Positions 35,275 to 43,543 of a stretch of 50,622 nucleotides of DNA are shown one piece after another (position 1 is the stretch's first letter; the number at the start of each line of letters is the position of its first letter). The stretch spans positions 1-50,622 of the forward strand of contig JAEZYE010000020.1 in the NCBI GenBank assembly GCA_023419315.1, read 5' to 3'. This DNA comes from Pseudomonadota bacterium (GTDB taxonomy: Bacteria; Pseudomonadota; Gammaproteobacteria; Xanthomonadales; Xanthomonadaceae). A program made the translations under genes and the position numbers. The notes under the pieces are model-generated. The model was not told the DNA's origin. It saw nothing but the letters and a program-made list of their open reading frames with translations, and did no database searches.

Positions 35275-35287
35275 ATGACGAAAGTCG
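35275..35287. promoter_or_regulatory. 13-bp motif before the TonB-dependent receptor gene
   Basis: ATGACGAAAGTCG, 12 of 13 bases identical to the motif before the sigma gene, and at nearly the same distance (76 bases) from the start codon. A shared promoter element for the sigma factor, or a shared operator, is the simplest reading. Confidence 0.5.
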
Positions 35288-35327
35288 TGGCGGGATTCGC
35301 GCGGCTTGTTCGTCCTGTTAGCCAAAA

Positions 35328-35347
35328 GGGCGCCGTCCCGTGCGCCC
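35328..35347 (+). other. Leader hairpin just before the receptor ribosome site
   Basis: GGGCGC and GCGCCC separated by eight bases could form a stem ending three bases before GGGGAGAG, the receptor's ribosome binding site. It may affect translation; no T-run follows. Confidence 0.35.
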
Positions 35348-35363
35348 ATGGGGAGAGAAACCG

Positions 35364-38300
35364 ATGCGGTCGTCGTTGCGTGTCCTGTTGTTGAGTCTCG
35401 CCTGTTCCACTGCCCTCGCCGCCCAGGCACAGAATTCCGTGGCCGCGCCCATCAACATCCCGGCGGGCGAACTCGTCGCCGCGCTGGATACGCTCGGCAA
35501 ACAATCCGGCACGCAGTTCGTCTACCGCGCCGATCAGTTGCGCGGCGTGCGCACGTCCGGCGTGCAGGGCAACCTGTCGTCCGATCAGGCGCTGGATCGC
35601 CTGCTGCGCGGCAGCGGATTCGAATCCCGCAAGGACAGCTCCGGCGCGGTCGTGATCGTCCGCCAGGACGCCGCGCCTCCCGCCGCCACACCGCGACCCG
35701 CCCAGACGGCGCCTGCCTCCGGCCAGTCCGCATCGGCCAGCGAACCGGTCACCCAGCTGGAAAGCGTGCAGGTCACCGGCTCGCGCATCCCGCGCGCGCA
35801 GATTGAAGGCCCGGCGCCGATCACCGTGGTGACCGCCGAACAGATCCAGGCCGCCGGCCTGACCTCGGTGCCGGACGTGCTGCGCTCGCTCAGCCAGAAC
35901 AGCGGCAGCGTGCAGGGCCAGCAGAACACCACCAGCGCGCAGTCCACGCCGGGTGCGCAAGCGGTGGACCTGCGCGGCCTCGGCCCCAACCACACGCTGG
36001 TGCTGATCAACGGCCGCCGCATCGCCGACTTCCCGCTACCGCTCAACGGCCGCAGCAATTTCACCGACATCGGCAACATCCCGCTCGGCATGATCGATCG
36101 CATCGAAGTGCTGACCGGCAGCGCGTCCGCGGTCTATGGCTCCGACGCCATGGCCGGCGTGATCAACTTCATCCTCAAGAAGTCCACCGACGGCACCATC
36201 ATCGACTATCGCTTCGGCGACACCGAGCGCGGCGGCGGTTCTTCGCAGTACCTCACGCTCACCAGCGGTTTCGACACCGGCAGCTTCAGCGGCATCGTCG
36301 GCGTGGAACTGATGAACAAGAAGCCGCTGTGGGGCACCGACCGCAGCATCCAGGACTCGACCTACGACGCGCCCACGGAAGAACGCCGCCTGCCGCGCCT
36401 GATCGCGCAGCTGCAGGATTGGGAAACCGATACCAACGAGTTGCCGGCCGATGGCTGCGCCTCGATGGCCGGCCTCAACCAGGGCACGACGGTGGTCGCG
36501 GAAGATCCGGATTACGGCCCGTACTGCGGCAGTGATCGCGCCATCGCGTATCGCACCATCCAGAACGAGCGCAAGGGCTACAACGCCTACGGTTCGTTCG
36601 AATACCGCTTCTCCGACACGCTGTCCTGGTTCGCGGATCTGCAACTGGGCCGGCAGGAAGTGAAGCTGCTGACGGGCACCAACGGCAACCTGGCCGCCAG
36701 CGATCACATGGGCTGGGAATTCCACGATCCCAACTCCACCAACAACTACCGCAACAAGGTCTTCTACAACGCCGCGACCGATCGCCGCGAGATCTGGTCC
36801 CGCCAGTTCACGCCCGAGGAAATGGGCGGCCTGCGCAATCGCATGAACACCACCACGCAGAAGACGCTGGCGGTGACGACCGGTCTGAAGGGTGCGTTCG
36901 GCGAAGCCTGGAACTGGGAAGCCGCCTACAACCATTCGCAGTACAAAGCGGATGTGGGCATGCCGCGCATCAACGCCGAAGCCGCCAATCGCCTGTTCCT
37001 GGGCGAGCGCCTGGGCTACAACGATGACGGCTACGCGATCTACAACCCGGATCCGGCACGCCTGTTCACCCCGCTGACCGTCGATGAATTCAATTCCATC
37101 GCGGCCATGTCCGTGTTCCGTCCGGAAGCGAAGAACGACAACGTCAGCTTCACCGTCGATACGCCCGCGCTGTTCTCGATGCCGGCCGGCGATGCCGGTT
37201 TTGCCGGTGCGCTGGAATTCGGGCGCCAGTCGTACCACATCAATCCGGATCCGCTCGCCCTCACCGAAGACGCGTACTACGGCCCGCGCTACGGCGACGG
37301 CGACGGCGAACGGGATCGCTGGAGCGCGGCGGCCGAGTTGCGCGTGCCGCTGGCTTCGACGCTGGAAGCGAGCCTTGCCGGCCGCTACGACCGCTACAGC
37401 TACGGCAACAAGGATCCGGGCAAGTTCACCTACAGCGCGGGCCTGGAATGGCGTCCCTTCGACACGCTGCTGGTGCGCGGCTCGTACGGCACCGGTTTCC
37501 GCGCGCCGGACATGCACTACCTGTTCGCCGGCAACGACTACTACCGCACGCGCCTGGCCACCGACTACTACGACTGCCGCACCGCCGAGCCCGGATCGTC
37601 AGACAGCTACTGCTATGACGTGGGCGACTACGACGTCAGCACGTTCGACGTCTACAACGGCAACCTGGAGCTGGACGTGGAGACCAGCAAGTCGTTCACC
37701 GCCGGCTTCGTGTGGTCGCCCGTGGCCAACTTCGATCTGGCCGTGGACTACTACAAGATCCGCGTGATGAACCAGGTGCAGACGCAGGACCGCGAACTGC
37801 TGCGCATGACGGAAGCGGACTGCCGCCTGGGTGAAACCGACACCGGCGCCGCGGTGGACATCAATTCGCCGACCTGCGTGGACGCGATCGCCCGCGTCAT
37901 CCGCGACGAAGACGGCGTGATCACCAGCGTCCATTTCAGCCCGATCAACATCGCCAACGAAGAGACCTCGGGCGTCGATATCACTGCGAACTATCGCCTG
38001 CAGACGGCAAGCGCCGGCGACTTCGCGTTCCGCGCCAACTACAACTGGACGCACCGCCACACGCGCCAGCAGTATCCGGGCGATCCGAAGGAAGACATGC
38101 TGGATGTCAGCTTCGCCGACACCACGCTGCCGCGCACCAAGGGCAACCTCGGCGTGGCGTGGGACAAGGGCAGCTTCGGCGCCAGCCTGTTCGGCAATTA
38201 CGTGGGGCGCGTCGCCAACTACGGCAACGATGCGTGGACCGACGCCAGCTGGCGCTTCAATGCCGGTGCGCGCTACGACATCAACGATCACCTGCGCCTT

Positions 38301-38450
38301 TCGCTGACCGTCAACAACCTGTTCGACAAGATGCCGCCGCGTGACGCCACCTGGTCGAACTATCCGTACTACGACACCTCGTGGTTCGACTCGACGGGCC
38401 GCAGCTACTTCATGACCATCACCTGGAAGATCGGCGGCACTGCGCTGTAA
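35364..38450 (+). CDS. TonB-dependent outer-membrane receptor with STN signalling domain
   Basis: A 1028-residue receptor from ATG 35364, with GGGGAGAG before it. A signal peptide (MRSSLRVLLL...ALAAQAQ) is followed by an STN domain (about 32-99), an Ala/Pro-rich linker, a TonB-box-like stretch LESVQVTGSRI (132-142), the plug (about 148-260) and the beta-barrel. The STN domain is typical of receptors that signal through FecR and a sigma factor, as the operon implies. Several cysteine pairs sit in loop-like stretches (DGCASM/PYCGS, YYDCRT/SYCYDV, DCRLG/TCVDA), probably disulphides in exposed loops. It ends in Leu rather than the usual aromatic. The ligand is inferred, not shown: products of cyanophycin. 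Confidence 0.93.
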   Translation: MRSSLRVLLLSLACSTALAAQAQNSVAAPINIPAGELVAALDTLGKQSGTQFVYRADQLRGVRTSGVQGNLSSDQALDRLLRGSGFESRKDSSGAVVIVRQDAAPPAATPRPAQTAPASGQSASASEPVTQLESVQVTGSRIPRAQIEGPAPITVVTAEQIQAAGLTSVPDVLRSLSQNSGSVQGQQNTTSAQSTPGAQAVDLRGLGPNHTLVLINGRRIADFPLPLNGRSNFTDIGNIPLGMIDRIEVLTGSASAVYGSDAMAGVINFILKKSTDGTIIDYRFGDTERGGGSSQYLTLTSGFDTGSFSGIVGVELMNKKPLWGTDRSIQDSTYDAPTEERRLPRLIAQLQDWETDTNELPADGCASMAGLNQGTTVVAEDPDYGPYCGSDRAIAYRTIQNERKGYNAYGSFEYRFSDTLSWFADLQLGRQEVKLLTGTNGNLAASDHMGWEFHDPNSTNNYRNKVFYNAATDRREIWSRQFTPEEMGGLRNRMNTTTQKTLAVTTGLKGAFGEAWNWEAAYNHSQYKADVGMPRINAEAANRLFLGERLGYNDDGYAIYNPDPARLFTPLTVDEFNSIAAMSVFRPEAKNDNVSFTVDTPALFSMPAGDAGFAGALEFGRQSYHINPDPLALTEDAYYGPRYGDGDGERDRWSAAAELRVPLASTLEASLAGRYDRYSYGNKDPGKFTYSAGLEWRPFDTLLVRGSYGTGFRAPDMHYLFAGNDYYRTRLATDYYDCRTAEPGSSDSYCYDVGDYDVSTFDVYNGNLELDVETSKSFTAGFVWSPVANFDLAVDYYKIRVMNQVQTQDRELLRMTEADCRLGETDTGAAVDINSPTCVDAIARVIRDEDGVITSVHFSPINIANEETSGVDITANYRLQTASAGDFAFRANYNWTHRHTRQQYPGDPKEDMLDVSFADTTLPRTKGNLGVAWDKGSFGASLFGNYVGRVANYGNDAWTDASWRFNAGARYDINDHLRLSLTVNNLFDKMPPRDATWSNYPYYDTSWFDSTGRSYFMTITWKIGGTAL

Positions 38451-38475
38451 GGTTCTCCGTGCCTTCCTGAAACAG

Positions 38476-38505
38476 GAAACCCGCCGCGAGGCGGGTTTCT
38501 TTTTT
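38476..38505 (+). terminator. Intrinsic terminator of the receptor operon
   Basis: GAAACCCGCC, loop GCGA, and GGCGGGTTTC (38476-38499) run into TTTTTT, 26 bases after the receptor stop. A-rich bases on the left give it some activity for the opposite strand too. Confidence 0.9.
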
Positions 38506-38540
38506 GCGTTGCGTGTTCGCGTCGTGCGCGCGAACCGGCG

Positions 38541-39134
38541 TCACACCGTCCCGCGGTTCTTGCCGATCCACGGCCGGTACCATTCGCGGATGGCGGCGAT
38601 GTCGGCATCCGCGTCACCGGTGGTCCAGAACAGTTCGCCAATGCCAATCTTCTTTTCCGGATAGTGGAAATACGCCATCAGGATCGGCACCTGCGCTTCG
38701 TGCGCGATCTTCCAGAAACCGCTCTTCCACTTCTGCACCTTTTTGCGCGTGCCTTCGGGCGTGAGCGCGTACCACATGCGATCGGCGTTGCGGATCATCT
38801 CGACCGCCTGTTCGACGGTGCCCTGCGGCGAACTGCGATCCAGCGGAATCACGCCGAGCTTGCGCAGCAGCGGGCCCAGCGGCCACCAGAACAGCTGCGC
38901 CTTGCCGAGCACGCGCACCTGGAAGCCCATCGCGATCTTGGCCGCCATGCCCCAGATGCCGTCCCAGTTGGACGAATGCGGCGCCACGATGAGCACCAGC
39001 TTCGGAACATCGGGCAAGGTGCCGACCATCCTCCATCCGAACATGCGCAGGAACGTGCGGCCCATCCAGCGCGTGAAACGGTTGGGCGGAACCTGCGGCA
39101 TGTTGGGCGGGATGGCCGGAATGATGTCGCTCAC
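38541..39134 (-). CDS. Lysophospholipid acyltransferase family protein
   Basis: A 197-residue protein related to 1-acylglycerol-3-phosphate acyltransferases. The catalytic HX4D motif is HSSNWD, and a PEGTR motif follows (TPEGTRKKVQKWKSGFWKIA). A hydrophobic stretch (LVLIVAPHSS) precedes the motif, with no strong signal peptide. The family transfers acyl chains to lysophospholipids or other membrane acceptors; the acceptor here is unknown. It lies four bases after the arfB stop on the same strand, likely one transcript. Confidence 0.88.
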   Translation of the reverse strand: MSDIIPAIPPNMPQVPPNRFTRWMGRTFLRMFGWRMVGTLPDVPKLVLIVAPHSSNWDGIWGMAAKIAMGFQVRVLGKAQLFWWPLGPLLRKLGVIPLDRSSPQGTVEQAVEMIRNADRMWYALTPEGTRKKVQKWKSGFWKIAHEAQVPILMAYFHYPEKKIGIGELFWTTGDADADIAAIREWYRPWIGKNRGTV

Positions 39135-39138
39135 TGCA

Positions 39139-39573
39139 TTACTCCCATTGGTTCCTGCGCGCGCGGCCGCGCTTGATTTCGCCCCGTTCGCGCTTGGCGT
39201 CCAGCCGGCGCGCCTTGGCTGCGCGCGAGGGCCGGGTCGCCACGCGCGGCTTGGGCACGTTCAACGCCGCGGCGATGAATGCGGCCAGCCGTTCGCGGGC
39301 GTCCTGGCGATTGCGGTCCTGGGTGCGGAAGCGCTGGGCGTCGATGACCAGCACGCCGTCATCGGTCAACCGGCGATCACGCCGGGCCAGCAGGCGCGCG
39401 CGCAGGTCGTCCGGCAACGACGGCGAACCGGCGATGTCGAAGCGCAGTTCGACCGCCGTCGCCACCTTGTTGACGTTCTGTCCGCCCGCGCCGCTCGCAC
39501 GCACGAAGCGCTCGACGAGTTCATCGTCCGGAATGCCCAGCGTTGGCGTGATGTCCAGTCGTCCGCTCCCCAT
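39139..39573 (-). CDS. arfB: Alternative ribosome-rescue factor ArfB
   Basis: Releases stalled peptides from ribosomes lacking a stop codon. The 144-residue protein has the GGQ motif (RASGAGGQNVNK), the release-factor-like core, and a basic C-terminal tail (RAAKARRLDAKRERGEIKR) that enters the mRNA channel. Its length is normal (about 140). The start is the ATG at 39573 (MGSGRLDIT). It is followed by the acyltransferase gene four bases later. Confidence 0.95.
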   Translation of the reverse strand: MGSGRLDITPTLGIPDDELVERFVRASGAGGQNVNKVATAVELRFDIAGSPSLPDDLRARLLARRDRRLTDDGVLVIDAQRFRTQDRNRQDARERLAAFIAAALNVPKPRVATRPSRAAKARRLDAKRERGEIKRGRARRNQWE

Positions 39574-39688
39574 GCCGGAATTGTAGTGGACCGCCGTGAC
39601 GCACGTGCACGCGAGTCGCACGGATGTGTTTAACAGCATGTTTACCGAGTCATCGGCACCATGCAGGCCCGCGCCGCCCGGACGAACC

Positions 39689-40237
39689 ATGACCACTGCC
39701 CTGCCACGCATCCGACTGTTGATGATGGCTGCGCTGCTCGCCCTTGCCGGGCTGGCGCAGGCCGCCGAACCGAGTGACGCCGACATCGAGAAACTGCTGA
39801 AGGCCTCGCGCGCGGAAAGCATGCTGAATGCGCTGGTCCCGCAGATGGAAGCAATGCAGCGCCAGCAGTTCGAACAGCTGACCGCCGGCCGGGAGTTGAC
39901 GCCCGAGCAACGCGCCGAAGCCGACCGCCTGCTTGCCCGCACCAACGAGATCATGCGCAAGACCCTGTCGTGGCAGGAAATGCGGCCGATGTACATCGAC
40001 GTCTACAAGAAGACGTTCACGCGCGAAGATGTCCGCGCGATCACCAAATTCTACGAAAGCCAGGCCGGGCGCAGCCTGCTCGACAAGACCCCTGCGCTGA
40101 TGCAGAACCTGATGGGCGCCATCCAGGTGAAGATGGCGCCGATGATGGAAGAGCTGCAGGCGGAGATGAAGAACGTCTCGCCCGACCCCGTGCCCGCGCC
40201 GCCGGTGACGCCATCGAAGAAGAAAAAACGCCGCTGA
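39689..40237 (+). CDS. Exported DUF2059-domain protein
   Basis: A 182-residue exported protein from the ATG at 39689, with a signal peptide (MTTALPRIRLLMMAALLALAGLAQA). The DUF2059 domain is recognisable from WQEMRPMYIDVYKKTFTRED followed by FYESQAGRSLLDKTPALMQ. It ends in a Lys/Arg tail (TPSKKKKRR). The function is unknown. Its stop codon (40235-40237) falls in the loop of the terminator that follows. Confidence 0.88.
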   Translation: MTTALPRIRLLMMAALLALAGLAQAAEPSDADIEKLLKASRAESMLNALVPQMEAMQRQQFEQLTAGRELTPEQRAEADRLLARTNEIMRKTLSWQEMRPMYIDVYKKTFTREDVRAITKFYESQAGRSLLDKTPALMQNLMGAIQVKMAPMMEELQAEMKNVSPDPVPAPPVTPSKKKKRR

Positions 40238-40252
40238 CCGCGGCGTTTTTTT
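40223..40252. terminator. Bidirectional terminator overlapping a stop codon
   Basis: AACGCCGC (40227-40234), loop TGACC, and GCGGCGTT (40240-40247) are followed by T residues to 40252, with six A residues on the left. The DUF2059 stop TGA lies in the loop. It serves both this gene and the convergent ung. Confidence 0.9.
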
Positions 40253-40977
40253 CAGCCCGCCAGCAGCGGATCCGGTGGAAGTTCCGCGAGCCGCGGAAGC
40301 CGCCAGTCAATCGGCGAGGCGCCGCGATCCTGCAGGTAGCGATTGGCCGCGGAGAAATGCCCGCAGCCCAGGAAGCCGCGATGCGCGGACAACGGCGACG
40401 GATGCGGCGCGCGCAGCACGCGATGGCGACGCACATCAATCACCTTGCCCTTGGCCTGCGCGTAACTGCCCCACAGCAGGAATACGAGATTCTCGCGCTC
40501 GTTCGCCAGTGTCTGGATGACGTGATCGGTGAAGCCCTCCCAGCCCTTGCCCTGGTGCGCGCCAGCCCGGCTTTCCTCGACCGTGAGCACGGCATTGAGC
40601 AGCAGCACACCCTGCCGCGCCCACGGCAGCAGGCAACCATGGTCGGCGGGCACGATGCCGAGGTCGGCCTGGATTTCCTTGTAGATGTTGACCAGCGATG
40701 GCGGCACCGGCACGCCCGGTTGCACCGAAAAGCACAACCCGTGCGCCTGACCCGGCCCGTGGTACGGGTCCTGCCCGAGGATCACCACCTTCACCGCATC
40801 GAACGGGGTCGCCTCGAAGGCCGCGAAGATCTGCGGGCCGGGCGGATAGATGCGCGCGCCGGCCTGCTTGCGATCACGCAGGAAGGAAGAAAGCGACTGC
40901 ATCTCCGGCCGCAGCAGCCAATCGCCCACGCGCTGCTTCCACGATGGCTCGAGCCGGATGCGTTCAGATTCGGACAT
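40252..40977 (-). CDS. ung: Uracil-DNA glycosylase, family 1
   Basis: Removes uracil from DNA. The 241-residue protein has the water-activating motif GQDPYHGPGQAHGLCFS, LLNAVLTV and the HPSPLSAHRGF intercalation motif. The start is ATG 40977 (MSESERIRLEPSWK). Dut and Ung, the two main defences against uracil in DNA, are both in this window. The gene lies 46 bases downstream of the response-regulator gene on the same strand. Confidence 0.98.
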   Translation of the reverse strand: MSESERIRLEPSWKQRVGDWLLRPEMQSLSSFLRDRKQAGARIYPPGPQIFAAFEATPFDAVKVVILGQDPYHGPGQAHGLCFSVQPGVPVPPSLVNIYKEIQADLGIVPADHGCLLPWARQGVLLLNAVLTVEESRAGAHQGKGWEGFTDHVIQTLANERENLVFLLWGSYAQAKGKVIDVRRHRVLRAPHPSPLSAHRGFLGCGHFSAANRYLQDRGASPIDWRLPRLAELPPDPLLAG

Positions 40978-41023
40978 TGAAACGGGATTCCCTGCTGGAT
41001 CTGTACTGCGCCGACGTGGGACG

Positions 41024-41851
41024 TCAGCGGCCTTCCATCGCCGCGAGCCGCAACTGGAACAGCACCTTGGTGACCAGCAGGCGCTCCTCGATGGGCTTGA
41101 GCACGAGATCGTTGGCACCGGCCTGCAGCAGCGCGGCCTGGTTGTCGTGGTTGCTGTCGCCGGTCATCACCAGGATGGGCAGGCGGCGTTTGCCGTAGGC
41201 GAAGTCGATGCGCACGCGCTGCACCACGTCGCGGCCGCTCAGTTCGCCCTTCAGCGTCACGTCGGTCAGCACCAGATCGAAGCGGTGCGTGGACAGCCCC
41301 AGCGATTCGGCGGTAAGCAGCGCGAAGGCGTCTTCGGCCTTCAGCACGTGGACGACCTTCAGCGACTGGCGTTCCAGCATGCGCTTGGTGGTTTCGGCGA
41401 CCACGCGGCTGTCTTCGATATACAGCACGGTCGCGCCGGGAATCGCCTCCGGCTGCACATAGCCACGGATGAAGGCAGCCAGTGCTTCGTGGCCCAGCGA
41501 CTTGTCGAAGTAGTCGGTGACGTATTCGGTGAAGCGGCGTTCTTCCAGGTGCTGCTGCGCATCGCCGGACACCACGATCACCGGCACGTACGCGCGGCCG
41601 GCGGCTTCGCGGACGGCGCGTGCGATTTCCAGGCCATCGCCATCGGGCAGCGCCAGCGCCGTGGTGACCAGATGCACCTCGCCTGCGGACAATGCCTTGC
41701 GCGCCTCGGCGATGCTCGCGCAGCCGATCACCTGCACGTCCGGCAGATCGCGCTTGAGCACATCGGCAATCAGCTTGCGGACCAGCTTGGATCCGTCGAC
41801 GACCATCACCCGGGGGGCGTCGCTGATGAGATGCCGGAGCGCTTGTGACAT
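41024..41851 (-). CDS. Response regulator with two tandem receiver domains; first receiver degenerate
   Basis: A 275-residue protein with REC1 (about 14-128) and REC2 (about 140-270) and no output domain. REC2 is intact: acidic pair E146/D147, phosphoacceptor D197, T230 and K252. In REC1 the phosphoacceptor position is Ala65 (HLVTTALALPDGDG) and the second acidic residue is Gly20 (VMVVDGSKLV), so it cannot be phosphorylated normally, though S95 and K117 remain. It starts 13 bases after ftsX. The partner histidine kinase is not in the window. A role in signalling to the division or wall-hydrolase machinery is inferred only from position. Confidence 0.9.
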   Translation of the reverse strand: MSQALRHLISDAPRVMVVDGSKLVRKLIADVLKRDLPDVQVIGCASIAEARKALSAGEVHLVTTALALPDGDGLEIARAVREAAGRAYVPVIVVSGDAQQHLEERRFTEYVTDYFDKSLGHEALAAFIRGYVQPEAIPGATVLYIEDSRVVAETTKRMLERQSLKVVHVLKAEDAFALLTAESLGLSTHRFDLVLTDVTLKGELSGRDVVQRVRIDFAYGKRRLPILVMTGDSNHDNQAALLQAGANDLVLKPIEERLLVTKVLFQLRLAAMEGR

Positions 41852-41864
41852 GCGGAATGCCGGG

Positions 41865-42806
41865 TCAGGTTTCAGTCGGGCGAGTCTGACGCAAGAAATG
41901 GCCGGTCACCAGCCATGCGCCCAGCCAGCCGATGAGCGCAGCCGCGGCCATCACCGCCGCTGCCGACAGCGGCGCCAGTCCAGCCAGCGCGAACTGGCTG
42001 CCGTAACTGCGCGCGAGATCCGCCAGCGGGCCACGCAGCGCCGCGGCGGCGGCGGTCAGCAGCCCGAACGCAAGGGCTCCGGCCACCAGGCCGTACCACG
42101 CGCCCAGATAGATGAAAGGACGACGTATGAAACCGTCATTGGCGCCGAGCAGCTGCAGCACGCCGATTTCCTCGCGCCGCGACTGGATGTCCAGCCGCAC
42201 CGTGTTGCCGACCACCAGCAGCGCACCCAGTCCGAACATCGCCGCGAGCACCCAGACCAGTCGTTCGCCGAAGCCGAGCCAGCCGCGCAGCCGGTCGCGC
42301 CATTCCGCATCGTGTTTCACCAAATCCGCTTCGGGCAGGTGGCCCAGCGCCGCGACCAGCGCGGACTCGTCACCCTGCGGCGTGATCTGCAGCAGGCTTG
42401 GCAGCGGATTGCCGTCCAGCGCATCCAGGCTCGCCCCCAGACCGCTGCGCTCGCGGAACTCCGCCAGGCCCTGTTCGGGCGTGCGCAGCTTCACGTCGGC
42501 CACGTCGGCGCGGCTGCGCAACTGCACGGCCAGTGATTGCGCGCGGCCGACATCGACCTCGGGCTTGAGGAACAGATCGATCTCGCGCGACTGGCTGACA
42601 TTGCCGGCGAAATGTTCGACATTCGAAAGCACCACCCACAGGCCCAGCGGCAACGCGAACGCCACGCCCATGACGCCGATGGTCAGCATCGTCGCCCATG
42701 GCCGACGCACCAGCCGGCCCAGGCTGGAGACGAAACTGTAGAGGTGTTGATCCATCCAGATGCCCAGGCCGGAACGGCTGCGCACGCGAGTGTTGGCGAC
42801 GCTCAT
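41865..42806 (-). CDS. ftsX: Cell-division ABC transporter permease FtsX
   Basis: A 313-residue inner-membrane protein that with FtsE links division to activation of periplasmic wall hydrolases. The first membrane segment is about 38-62, followed by a periplasmic domain (about 63-180) and three more segments (about 178-202, 225-248 and 275-302), as in the family. The ATG overlaps the ftsE stop (ATGA). The response-regulator gene follows after 13 bases. Confidence 0.95.
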   Translation of the reverse strand: MSVANTRVRSRSGLGIWMDQHLYSFVSSLGRLVRRPWATMLTIGVMGVAFALPLGLWVVLSNVEHFAGNVSQSREIDLFLKPEVDVGRAQSLAVQLRSRADVADVKLRTPEQGLAEFRERSGLGASLDALDGNPLPSLLQITPQGDESALVAALGHLPEADLVKHDAEWRDRLRGWLGFGERLVWVLAAMFGLGALLVVGNTVRLDIQSRREEIGVLQLLGANDGFIRRPFIYLGAWYGLVAGALAFGLLTAAAAALRGPLADLARSYGSQFALAGLAPLSAAAVMAAAALIGWLGAWLVTGHFLRQTRPTET

Positions 42807-43489
42807 TCGGCAAGGTCCGCAGGCGAGATGTCATCGACGAGCTGGCCATGATCCAGCACCAGCACGCGCTTGCGCATGCGCTTGAGCAGCGCCAGGTCAT
42901 GGCTGACCACCAGCACGCTGGTGCCGCGCTCCGGCATCGAGGCGAACAGCGACATGATTTCCGCCGCCAGCGTGGGATCGAGATTGCCGGTGGGTTCGTC
43001 CGCGACCAGCAGCCGGGGTTCGGCGATGATCGCGCGGGCGATGCCGACGCGCTGTTGTTCGCCGGCCGACAGTTCCGTCGGCAGCGCGCGCTCACGATGG
43101 CCCAGCCCCAGGCGCGCCAGCACTTCGCGCACGCGCTTGCCGATATCGGCGTGGCGTTCCCCGCGCAGGATCAACGGCAGCGACACGTTCTCCATGACGG
43201 TGCGATCGGTCAGCAGGCGATGCGCCTGGTGCACGGCACCGACATCGCGGCGATGCAGCGGAATGCGGCCGCCACGCACCTTGCGCAGATCACGGCCGGC
43301 AAAGACGACCGAACCGCGCGTGGGCCGCTCGCTCAGGTGAATCAGTTTCAACAGCGTGCTCTTGCCGGCGCCGGAGTGGCCGGTGACGAACAGCATCTCG
43401 CCTTCGGCCACTTCGAAGCTCACGTCCGACAGGGCCGCATGGCCGCCGGGATACTGCTTGCTGACGTTATCGAATCGCAGGACGCTCAT
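42803..43489 (-). CDS. ftsE: Cell-division ABC transporter ATP-binding protein FtsE
   Basis: A 228-residue ATPase with Walker A GHSGAGKS (37-44), the Q-loop region HRRDVGAVHQAHRL, the ABC signature LSAGEQQR and Walker B LLVADEPTGNLDP. It pairs with FtsX in the membrane and responds to FtsZ/FtsA. It is the first gene of ftsE-ftsX-response regulator and lies 54 bases after the rhlB stop. Confidence 0.97.
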   Translation of the reverse strand: MSVLRFDNVSKQYPGGHAALSDVSFEVAEGEMLFVTGHSGAGKSTLLKLIHLSERPTRGSVVFAGRDLRKVRGGRIPLHRRDVGAVHQAHRLLTDRTVMENVSLPLILRGERHADIGKRVREVLARLGLGHRERALPTELSAGEQQRVGIARAIIAEPRLLVADEPTGNLDPTLAAEIMSLFASMPERGTSVLVVSHDLALLKRMRKRVLVLDHGQLVDDISPADLAE

Positions 43490-43543
43490 CCGGCGATTAT
43501 GCCGGAGCCGCAGCGTTGCGCCGAGGCTCCGTGCAATGCGGCG

